DNA of 64,000 bases from Oscheius onirici (taxonomy: Eukaryota > Nematoda > Chromadorea > Rhabditida > Rhabditidae), in the NCBI GenBank assembly GCA_932521025.1, contig OW051470.1, forward strand, positions 10,560,783 through 10,624,782. Direction: 5' to 3'. Each line of letters starts with the position of its first letter. The first letter of the stretch is position 1. The translations under genes and the position numbers were made by a program. Shown here in pieces: positions 55,901 through 64,000 of the stretch. The notes beneath the pieces are model-generated. The model saw nothing but the letters and a program-made list of their open reading frames with translations, was not told where the DNA came from and did not search any database.

Positions 55901-58900
55901 GCCGTATGAGCCGACTCCGAAACATATGCGGATGAACGAAGATGATGTCGTGGAGGAAGACAACGAATCCGAAAACGAAGAAGTCGCTCGAGACGCTGAC
56001 GAAGGCCGTGTTGACGAGGCTGTAGGACACAATGCAGTGGTGGTGGCACAAGACCAGCCCGGGCTCCAGGAGGGAATGAAGACGAGGAATGCGTTCCGAG
56101 GACGCTATCACATTGACGAGATTCAAAGTCCGTTCTTCTGTCATCCGACTCTGAAGAGTGGCGATTGCATTGGAATCAATCTGCCGGCGACGGGCAATAA
56201 TCCGACGGGCTTCCGGAAACTTATGCGCAAGAAGAAGGCAATGGTCGTTCGAGCTTTCGTGCCTCACGTCGAATGGCAGGCTCTGGAAGATGCTGCCAAG
56301 AGAGAAGCAGACCAGTTGGAAATGGAGGAAATTGGAGAAGGAGAAAGGCAAGCAAAGGAGCCTACTGCAAAGAGACGTTGTCTTAACGAAGGGGAAGAAG
56401 AAGTTGATGATGAGCTGGAGCACAAGAAAGCAGTTGCCGAAGACTTTCATAGATGTTTATGCGTGCTTTTTATTCCATTTCGAAACGAAGAGACAATGCT
56501 GGAAGATAATAACTGTGACTCATACGACACATTATTCAATAACTATCTGGCGGATCTGCAGCAGTACTACCCCGATGCATACGCCGATATTGCACATTGG
56601 ATTCGCGAACAGTCAAAGATGAAGCAGAACGACGCCATGAGAATTGCCAAGTATGCTCGTGTCCGTGACATTATGCAGAATGCTCAAATCGTCGACGGTC
56701 CCGGAAGGACGACTCAAGACTACCAGGGACTTGGAAACTTAGATTCTGACGAGATTGTAGCCGAGGAAACGGAACGTTACGCACGCTACGTAAATGTTAC
56801 AAAGCATCTTCGGGATCTTGGACTGATGCAGAACAATCCGGAACAGATGAGAGTTTACAATCAAGTTATGGAGAAAGTTGAACGGCTCGAGAATCCACTG
56901 AACAAAGAAGAACCTCTGATGTTGTTTGTCAGCGGTCTAGCTGGAACTGGTAAGAGCTCATCTTTAGTCTGAATTATGTAATAAAAATATATTTTAGGTA
57001 AGAGTTTTCTCATCAACAACATTACGGACGCTCTGACGCTGCGCTATACTCCGAAGGCAGAAGATCGCTTGTCTGGAGTGAGCCCAAATGTCATTTTGGC
57101 AGCACCGACTGGAATGGCTGGAGTGAATATTGGAGGAGGAACGGTTCATTCGGTACTTCACATTCAAGTCCGCGACGGCTTTCTTGTAAGTTTTACACAC
57201 TTCGAGAGAATTGACATCCTTCAGGATCTGCCAGCTCAAGTTAGAGATCGCAAAAGGGCCATCTTCAAGCATGTCAAGGTCTTTATTATCGACGAAGTGT
57301 CAATGTGTAGCAACGTGCTGCTAATGCAGATCAGCATTCAGCTGCAGACTATCACTGGAAACATGGAGCCGTTCGGAGGAATCAATGTGAGTTATAATGG
57401 GTTAGGCTTAATTATGTAAAGAGGGCATAATTATGTAAAGACTTTATTGCAGACTCTTGTATTTGGTGACCTCCTTCAATTGCCCCCCGTCAAAGCGAAG
57501 CATTGTTTCGTGAAGCTTCCACCGGGAGTCGTGAAGGAAAAATTCGGACTGCCTCTACAGGTTCAAGCGCCCCTCTGGCTGCTCTTCGACTACAGGGAGT
57601 TGCTGATCAACCAAAGGCAGGGAGGAGACAAGAAGCTGGCTGAAGCTCTGGCTCGCATGCGAGTCGGACAGATGACTGATGATGATCACAAGCTCTTCGA
57701 AAGCCGTATGCTGCCTACTGCCTCGAAAAAACGCGGCAGCCTTCCTACGGAGCAAGAGATCATCAAGGCGTTTCTGGAAGTGATGACGAAGGTTGACGAT
57801 ACTGTAGTTGCTCTGTTCCCGCTGGTGGAGGAAGCCACTCACTTCAACTATCTAATCTGCCAAGCTCTTGGGAAGAAATGTGAGGTAATTATCGCTTCAG
57901 AGGAGGCCATTCGAAGCGCTCGTGACCTCGTCATGCAAATGCAAGGGCGAGTGTCACGAACGGTCCAGGAAGAGGCCGAAGATGCTGCAAGAAGAAAGCG
58001 CCATCCATGGGCTGAGTCGCGGTTTGCCATTGATGAGCCGTCAAACGTTGATGACAAGAGGAAGAATGAACGTCGTGTTGCGGCTACGTCGAGAAGATCA
58101 GGCAAACTACCGGATATCTGTGGCGGCCTTCTGAATGAGCTCACCATTGCCGTAGGCTCAAGAGTAATGTTGACGCGAAACATCAACTTTGCTCGTAAGC
58201 TGGTGAACGGTAGCCGCGGAGTATTGCTGAAGATTATCACGAACCGTTACGACAAGCCTGAGAGGTTGCGAATTCAATTTGATACTGGAGATATTTTTGG
58301 TAAGTCTCTTCTTTCTCTCACTTCTAAAAATAAAAAATGCAGATATTCGTCGCAGCAGTCACATCTATACGCAGACTGCCAGGGAAATTCGCAAGCGTAC
58401 GCAGTTCCCAGTCCAGATGTGCTTTGCTGCCACAATTCATAAGAGGTATAACATGTTGCGTCTTTATGTATTATACATTTTTTGCAGTCAGGGACAAACG
58501 TTCTCGTCGGTCTTTGCTAGCACTATGAACATCTTTGCTGACGGCCAGATGTTTGTTCTGATGTCACGTGTTCAAGCTCTCGCCGGACTCTATCTGATGG
58601 ACTACTTCCCGGATAAGATTCGTGTGGATAGAAGGGCATTGATGGAAGTTAACCGCCTTCGTTCCATCCACGAGCCGCCGCTTGAGCCCTACGACATGCC
58701 TCCGGAGCCACGGAAGCGCATGCATTTCAATAAGCAGCCGCGTATCGGTGGTGATCAAGCACTGCTCACGCCAATTTTAGACATTGCACCGAGGTGAGTA
58801 CATAAAGTCTGTACATAAAGTGTCATATTTTGCAGACCTCGACTCCAGCTCGGTGCCTACGTTACGCAGCGTCTTGGAAGCTCGTCCTCCTCTTCTGACA

Positions 58901-61900
58901 CACCGGAAAGTAGTGACGAAGGCAGTGTTGAAAAGGCAATTCGAAAGGCTGGGTCTCCGTCGTCATCCGCCTCGTCTGGACTTGATAGTTTGCCGGATGT
59001 ACAAGTGGCTCGTCGTGCTCTCACACAACAGACTCAAACACAGCGTAAAGGACGAATGGTGGAAATGCACTCTACGTTCCTTGGTTTCCCTAACATCGAC
59101 GGAACCTTGGGCTCCCTGAATGTTGCTGTGAATGTCATTCAACAAATTCTGCCGTTCCGTGACGCTTTGATGAAGATGACATTGGATCCAAAGAAGAAGG
59201 AAGAACAGACGCTGCTGGTACTGCGTCGTGTTCTCGAGAAGCTGTCAGCTAGTCTGGAACCACTCCGACAATGTCTTCCAGCACACTTGCATTCTGGAGA
59301 TTGCAGTATCCTGGATATTTTGCTGAATTTACTGAAAATCAGTGTGCTGGACGACAATGTGAGGAAGATCTACAGTTTTATGCAGAGTGAGCTTGTAATC
59401 TGTAAGGTTTGTGGTGAGAGACAAGCACTTCCTCGACGTCGTCCACTGGAAATGTGCATCTTCGACCTCGACCTGACGCTCTTCCATGCTGGCAGTAAGG
59501 TTACGATAGAACAGGCCTTCGATAGGCAATTTGAAGTAATCGAAAGCCATCGGAACAAGATACTCTGTCAAAAGGTAAGGCGTTTTTAGGCTATGTCTGA
59601 TCCTACGAATTTTCAGTGCGGCAAGGGGGAGAAGGACTCAATGCTGTACAAGAAGAATATTGAGATCTTCGAAGAGACGGAATATCTGCTGGTAGCTCCC
59701 AAATGGCACGACGATCAATTCAGCGATCTGCTCCGCCAGGCTACGCAACAGGGAACAGATGTCAAGACACCCGTTACCATTGGTCCTTTCCGTCGAGACG
59801 GCTTTCAAATTCTGAATGAGAGATGGCATCTGATTGGTTTGGCGGAATATCAGCTGCGGGAGAAGACAAAGAAGGCGGCTCCTCTGTATGAAAAGATGGC
59901 AATGCATATGGTCGGGTGGTTTTTGTCTCCTCAAGAAGATCTCGGCTACGTACATGTGGATAACGAAGAGATCACTACGCGGAAGCAGATGGACAAGGAT
60001 CTGATGAGCCGCTCCATGCTTTACGTGTTCAAGAAGAAGCAGTACCTGAGAAAGCCGAAGGCCAAGAATCTGACGCAGACGTTCACGCAAATTGCGGCTG
60101 CCCGAATCGACGAGCCTCCGAATCCAGATGTGGAGCCAATGGAAGTTGAAATGAAGCCGGTTCCGACTGCTCCATTCTCCATGACGTTGGCACGTCATTT
60201 GCCGGCATTGAAAAAGGATACCAGATGGAAGACGGTACAGTTCATCAAGAACAACAAGTTTTGGAGGCTGGAAGCTGATGCCCTGGTGGTCATAGCTGAT
60301 CCGCTGTTTCACAAAGTAGATACTGATGTGCTAGCTAGAGGAGGTCCAGAATTTATAACGCGGTTGGCCACCTGGAAAGCTTCTCTTCCGGCCATGACGG
60401 GACTTGGTGCAACAAATGTCTTTGCTGATGCAAAAAAAATCGGAAAATTTGATTATGCTTGTAAGTTACATAATGTCATTACATAATATAATGCTACATA
60501 ATCATAACATAATGTTCGATTTTTCAGGTTTGCTCTACGTCAGTTGTCCCATAGCCGTAGATAGACGACAGCCGACAGGAGAGGAGATCCACTTGTATTT
60601 GCTGTCAATTTACAACGTACTGAAAATGGCCGACGAGAAGAAGGCCACGAAAGTGGTGATTCCATTCACAGTTGCTCAAGATCTCGGGTGGCATCTCATG
60701 TTCGCCGGCTTCATGACTCTCTTCGCTACATTGAAGTACTTTGAGCAACATATTCAAGGGGTAAGTGCTTCTGTAAAGATTAGAGACTTGATTACAAACT
60801 TTAGACTGTCCAAGAAGTGTCGATTGCTGTGAAGGATGAAACGGTCTATGAACAGATTCTTCGCCTTTGCACCGCCGGGAAGCATCTATGGCGTTTTAAC
60901 ACGACAGAGAAGGCTACAGGTGTGAAGGAAGAACTGGCCTTCAATTGTCCATCTTCTGACTATATGGTGCGCCTTCTCTCGTACCGGGAAGCTGCTTTTG
61001 CAGCTAGAGCAGCTGGATTGCAGTCTATGCCCGGCTATAAGCCGAATGAGCCACCTACACGTCTTCCTCTTGTCGGACCTCTGGTTATTCCTGCTCCGCC
61101 TGCTCTACGTTCTCGCAATCCACCACGTCTGGCCGCTTCCATTCCAGCACGTCTACCGGGACCGCTACCAGTTCGAGTTTTGGACATGCACTATGAGATG
61201 TATCCGAGTAGTTTACGCTTCATCAGTGATGCCGATATTGGACTTCGTCTGATGAATACAGGTTCTGACTGTTTCCTCATTGGAGTTGTCTATGCTCTGG
61301 CTGCCTGTCGACCATTCGCAAATGCACTGACTGCTTTGCACGACTCGTATGATAAGTATGCTCATCGGGACAGCGCCGGACACACTCTAAGACGTATCTT
61401 CATGACTGGTAAAGGTATGGTTGGACCTCAAGATGATGGTGTCATTGGGACGGTAAGCCCGCTCCGGAAGCTTCTGCCGGAACGTTTTCATCTTCGAACT
61501 GGCGGTAATAATAATCACCAGGATATTGTGGACGTCATGCATGCTCTACTTGATCAGGTTCGTTTAAGCTTTTTAGCCAACAGTATATATTTTAGACTGA
61601 TCTTCAACAGATGATCCGCCTCGAGACGTTCTTTGGTTTCAAGACGCTGATTAGGAGAGAATGCAACAACTGCGGCGAGGCCACGGTAGAGGAAGACGGG
61701 TCACGATGCCGTGTGGATGTTCTGTTGACACGGAATATGACTCTGGAGGAAGCAGTGATGGTGAATTTTGTTTATGACGGGACGTTATGTAATGCATAAA
61801 CTTTAGGATAGTGTCGGAGTGGTCGATCAGGCAAGGGCAAATGGTCGAGACACCTGTCCCCGATGCGGAACAATGACACTGTCTTCAGTCGGCTACGAGA

Positions 61901-62220
61901 TGGAAGCAACAGCCCGGCACGTCATTGTTGCCATCAACAAAGAGGTCAACTCTGGCTACCAGTTGGTGGACGTCCATCCAAAGACGGTAGTTCCTCTATT
62001 CGGCCGGGAATGGATGCCTACGATGTTTGTGTCCTATGATGTCGCGAGTACTGCAGTGGCCGGAAATATGCACTACGGGTTGGCCGGCCATTACATTTCC
62101 TACGCCATGGATTCAAGAGGCGCCTGTGTAGAGCTCGACGATCATCGTTTAACTTACTATCCTGAGCTTCCACCAAGAGCAACAAAACATGTGTCGATTG
62201 TTATTTTGCGGGAGTGTTGA
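50208..62220 (+). CDS. Helitron Rep-helicase polyprotein with pseudo-USP, macro-like and USP domains
   Basis: A 25-exon gene of about 3,622 codons, built from splice signals with every phase agreeing and no frameshift or internal stop. Exons: 50208-50621, 50666-50751, 50791-51139, 51180-51299, 51344-51881, 51925-53002, 53041-53200, 53240-53575, 53615-54085, 54128-54273, 54315-54512, 54580-55339, 55380-55524, 55636-56949, 56998-57185, 57225-57386, 57453-58299, 58343-58445, 58488-58793, 58836-59574, 59617-60460, 60528-60760, 60805-61557, 61596-61760, 61807-62220. An alternative acceptor at 61610 would drop five residues. Domain order: unassigned N-terminus (1-850), Cys/DUF6570-like (851-1027), HUH-Y2 Rep (about 1230-1530), SF1 Pif1-type helicase (about 2010-2570), USP-like (2650-2940), macro-like (3040-3200), USP (3325-3620). 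HUH plus Pif1-type helicase defines Helitrons, which mobilise by rolling-circle transfer in the nucleus. An intact frame over 12 kb suggests recent activity or selection. It is unusually long for a Helitron protein because of the C-terminal third. Confidence 0.88.
51882..51924 (+). other. GC-AG intron 5 of the Helitron gene
   Basis: The donor is G|GCAAGT rather than GT; the acceptor is ACATAATGTAG. Only this choice joins the two long open frames in phase (one leftover base plus two). Confidence 0.75.
52968..53575 (+). other. CxxC plus DUF6570-like module
   Basis: Residues about 851-1027. CRRC is followed by a short linker, LNGM, IPSCL, then WIERMLIQLIRPIQSVV. This pattern of CxxC, P, N, IP..L..L...E..LI and P is what precedes the Rep nuclease in many Helitron and Helitron-like Pif1 proteins (DUF6570). 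The exon 7 to 8 join uses a weak GTTGGT donor, so the glycine-rich turn after VCLM is the least certain part of the model. Confidence 0.6.
54315..55339 (+). other. HUH-Y2 Rep endonuclease domain
   Basis: Exons 11-12. It opens with SFGSPTWFLTLNPA, the first conserved strand of Helitron_like_N. The metal-binding HUH motif is GYEHAHCLLW with H1348 and H1350. The two catalytic tyrosines are Y1511 and Y1515 in DYVTSYTAKSA, with K1518, matching the Y...Y..K arrangement of Helitron Rep. These residues would nick one strand and form the 5' phosphotyrosine during rolling-circle transposition. All expected catalytic residues are present. Confidence 0.92.
56815..58793 (+). other. Pif1-family SF1B DNA helicase domain
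   Basis: Walker A GLAGTGKS spans residues 2034-2041 and is split by the intron 56950-56997 between two bases of its last Gly codon. Walker B is FIIDEVSM with D2124 and E2125. Motif III is GDLLQLPPV (2160-2168). The C-terminal motif TIHKSQGQT (2468-2476) is also split by an intron, followed by YLMS-like VLMSRVQAL. The order and residues fit Helitron helicases, which unwind the displaced strand 5' to 3' after Rep nicking. No key residue is missing. Confidence 0.93.
59050..60020 (+). other. Ubiquitin-specific-protease-like domain, apparently inactive
   Basis: Residues about 2650-2940. GFPNIDGTLGSLNVAVNVIQ occupies the place of the USP Cys box, but the box Cys is absent (Leu in its place) and spacing is altered. 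A zinc ribbon is intact: C2763-x2-C2766 and C2818-x2-C2821, the last pair joined across the intron 59575-59616. A His box remnant HMVGWF (H2917) is followed by YVHVDNEEI (D2935). Such domains can bind ubiquitin-like proteins without cleaving them. The assignment rests on motif order, so an unrelated Cys-rich fold remains possible. Confidence 0.55.
60270..60890 (+). other. Macro-domain-like region
   Basis: Residues about 3040-3200 (exons 21-23). LEADALVVIADPLF resembles the macro strand DAIVNAAN, and later KATKVVIPFTVAQDLGW parallels the strand-loop of macro domains before a helix, then VSIAVKDETVYEQIL fits the last strand and helix. Macro domains bind or remove ADP-ribose. The glycine loops that hold the ligand are poorly conserved here, so binding may be lost. 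Structure prediction would settle the fold. Confidence 0.45.
61200..62217 (+). other. Ubiquitin-specific protease (C19-type) domain, catalytic set present
   Basis: Residues about 3325-3620. The Cys box is NTGSDCFLIGVVYAL with C3335. A zinc ribbon has C3453-x2-C3456 and C3502-x2-C3505. ARHVIVAINKE fits the strand before the His box. GHYISYAM holds H3580, and VELDDHRL gives D3596/D3597. The order and spacing are those of USP deubiquitinases, near the usual 300 residues. It would cleave ubiquitin or a ubiquitin-like protein from targets. The acceptor choice at the exon 24 start (61595 or 61610) does not affect these residues. Confidence 0.8.
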
Positions 62221-62225
62221 ATAAA
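62220..62225 (+). terminator. Poly(A) signal overlapping the stop codon
   Basis: AATAAA begins on the last base of the TGA stop (TGAATAAA), followed by a T-rich stretch. The 3' UTR would be very short. Confidence 0.6.
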
Positions 62226-62584
62226 TTTGTTGCTTCTTACTTGTTTTTCTGTGGCTTTCAACAGAGAGAGAGGCTTATTTTGATCATCATAAAGGCGTTT
62301 GGTGTGGAATCTATCATGATCATTGTGTTTTTGTTTTTGCTGAACTTCCAAGATTTGGTAAAGATCGTTGATCAATAACCGTTCCCTGACCTTGCGTTGC
62401 GTTGCTAAACCGCGAGAATTATTGCGTTGCGAAACGCGACGCGAGAATTATTGCGTCGCTACTTGGCTCTCCCAACAATCATTCATTGCCGGTCATCTGG
62501 TGGTGAGCTCTCCTTCCATCTCTACTTATCGACTTCAAGCAGCCTTCTACTTCTATCCATTTCTCTCCGATCGAGTTCTACCTG
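62221..62584 (+). other. Intergenic region between the two element genes
   Basis: 364 bp without a gene. It has a T-rich tail after the poly(A) signal, inverted GATCATCAT and ATCATGATC segments (62279-62320), the promoter-like module described separately, and a C/T-rich leader before the second ATG. No convincing TTTCAG acceptor lies just before that ATG, unlike the first gene. Confidence 0.6.
62392..62460 (+). promoter_or_regulatory. Promoter-like module, copy 2, internally repeated
   Basis: TTGCGTTGC plus a CGCGAGAATTA ending occurs twice in tandem (about 62397-62421 and 62422-62450), then TTGCGTCGCT. The second unit contains GCGTTGCGAAACGC, a stem with a GCGA loop, then GACGCGAGAAT, as in the module at 50021-50057. 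Shared CAATCATT and TTATCGA motifs follow within 80 bp. This copy lies about 130-190 bp before the second ATG. Confidence 0.6.
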
Positions 62585-64000
62585 ATGAGGATTGTGGCCT
62601 TTCTCTGCCTCTGGAGTGCAACCGCACTGTGGCATCAACGTTGCCTCTGTGTTGCTTCGCAGAGAAAGAAGCGCGAAGAACCTGCCGGCAAGAAGGATGA
62701 GGACATATTGTACAAGCAGTTGGACAATTACGCCGAATTTCAAAAGGCTATGGTTGAATATCGTGCTCTGGAAATGGCAAGTTTTAGTTTTTCGGCTGTG
62801 GTCTTACAAAACAAGTTTTCAGCGCCAGGTTGCCACTGCCTACGTCAATTTGGGTCGCACTTGTCAAGATGTCGATCTTCACTTGGCTGACTTTGTAACT
62901 GGCGATGCTGTCCTCAAGGGTCTTGAGCCACTCAGGAAAGAGATCCTGGAGGCCGCATCTGAATTCTATGATCGTCATCCTCATCAGCCAGGTACTTATG
63001 GCACAGACATAAGCGCTTGGTACGCGGAGCACGGAATGAGCAAGGATGACTTCATAAAGGTATACATAAAGTCTTTACATAATGTATATTTTTGCAGCTC
63101 CACGACAGGCATTTCGAAGAGGGCCGAACCCGATTGGCTACTCAGGTTGCTGATGAAATTGAATACTACATCAGGATGCTGGAGACGGAAACGGAGCAGA
63201 ACGCCAACGTAGCTGAAGAGGAACAGTTCAAGACGAAGCGAACGAAAAGGGCTGTCTGGGCCCTTGCTTTGGTTCAAGCTGCTCCGTACATTCTTCCAGC
63301 TGTCGGAACCATTGCCAAGTTTGTTATGATGATTGTTGGTGTCAAATTTGGCCTGGATTGGGTTGGGACAGCCTTCGGACTTGATGACTCGAGTGCCAAG
63401 ACCAAGGAGATGGATGCCAAAGTGGTATGTATATAATTATAAAAAATAATTGGTACTTTTGTAGATGTATCGCCATGTGGCTACAGCCATGGAAAGCGGT
63501 GCTACCCATGCAGTGTACTTGATGAATGTCAAGACGGTCACAAAAGACATCACAAACATGCAGTTTAAGCGTTTCTCTAGCGTTATGGACGGAGTTTTCT
63601 TTCACCACAAAGCTAGCCGATATTTCTTCAGTGACGGTATGCAAAATCTTTCAAACGTTTATTAAGTCTGCATATATTTAGACGACGATATCCGAGGACG
63701 ACTCAAGATGCTTCTGGGGGACTACTATGAGGGAAGTCCATATGCTCGTAACCCCCAGAAGGCCGTGCCGGTTATGGAAGTCCATCCCGTTTCCTACGAT
63801 ATGAATACGGCCATTGTTCGTACACAGGTATTTATGCAATTACATTATGTACATACTTTATGTTACAGGTCTGTATGCCTACCATCGACCCGACTGCTCC
63901 CGTCAAGCCCATCTTTATGATCGAACCAATGGGATATTTAGAAGGCGATTATTACATCCGACCCAATCTGCCTCAATTTGTTCTACTCCCCAGTTTGTAT
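62585..64000 (+). CDS. Secreted/membrane protein with furin-like site and following hydrophobic segment; envelope-like candidate (partial)
   Basis: Exons 62585-62776, 62823-63059, 63098-63424, 63465-63636, 63682-63827 and 63869 to the window edge join in phase to 402 codons; the 3' end is missing. The first intron uses a GC donor (ATG|GCAAGT). The protein starts with a hydrophobic signal peptide (about 1-24). A basic cleavage-type site KTKRTKR ends at residue 194 (63248-63250), and a hydrophobic stretch of about 30 residues follows at once, then a Gly/Phe/Asp-containing segment. Before the site is a charged region likely to be helical. Signal peptide, cleavage site and adjacent hydrophobic segment is the plan of viral and retroelement fusion proteins, but no family was recognised; a host secreted preproprotein is the alternative. 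It lies on the same strand as the Helitron gene and shares its promoter-like motif. Confidence 0.7.
62777..62822 (+). other. GC-AG intron 1 of the second gene
   Basis: Donor ATG|GCAAGT, acceptor GTTTTCAG. A GT donor four bases later would break the reading frame of the next exon, so the GC donor is preferred. Confidence 0.7.

Noticed and set aside
55803-56450. Long minus-strand open frame opposite exon 14
   Set aside because: It lies wholly opposite a coding exon whose frame connects in phase to its neighbours and carries recognisable domains; codon bias of the real strand explains it.
57400-57411. Single GGGTTAGGC in an intron as telomere-repeat seed
   Set aside because: One copy of a hexamer is expected by chance; no array.
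56815-58793. Helicase as a host Pif1 gene
   Set aside because: It is continuous in phase with an HUH-Y2 Rep domain, a combination diagnostic of Helitrons.

Overview
The window looks like a chromosome-end region of a rhabditid-type nematode. Three things point there. There is a block of TTAGGC repeats, the nematode telomere repeat. The genes have many very short introns (mostly 38-48 nt) with TTTCAG/TTTTAG acceptors. The first gene has a likely spliced-leader acceptor a few bases before its ATG. The species cannot be named from the sequence.

Layout. Positions 1-49190 are almost pure 29-bp satellite, roughly 1,690 monomers. It forms two blocks of opposite orientation (1-7363 and 7373-49190) that meet head-to-head at a run of nine C. 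The satellite carries higher-order structure: a recurrent variant cassette, a 3,335-bp (115-monomer) direct duplication, and 986-bp and 1,131-bp blocks. It contains no genes. Positions 49191-49435 are about 40 TTAGGC repeats, interstitial here, reading toward the right. Positions 49436-50207 are a non-coding stretch rich in hairpins and short direct repeats, probably the left end and control region of a mobile element.

Positions 50208-62220 can be assembled by splice signals and reading phase into one 25-exon gene of about 3,622 codons with no disruption. It encodes a Helitron transposase (zinc/DUF6570-like module, HUH-Y2 Rep nuclease, Pif1-family SF1 helicase). Its C-terminal third is unusual: a ubiquitin-specific-protease-like domain that has lost its catalytic Cys, a macro-domain-like region, and a second USP domain with an apparently complete Cys/His/Asp set and zinc ribbon.

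After a 364-bp spacer that repeats a promoter-like motif found before the first gene, a second gene on the same strand (62585 to beyond the window edge) encodes a protein with a signal peptide, a furin-like basic site and a long hydrophobic segment directly after it. This is the layout of a viral-type membrane fusion or envelope protein, although no family was recognised. The most interesting hypothesis is therefore a telomere-associated Helitron that pairs rolling-circle transposition functions with deubiquitinase/macro counter-defence-like domains and a possible envelope-like gene. The right end of the element lies outside the window.
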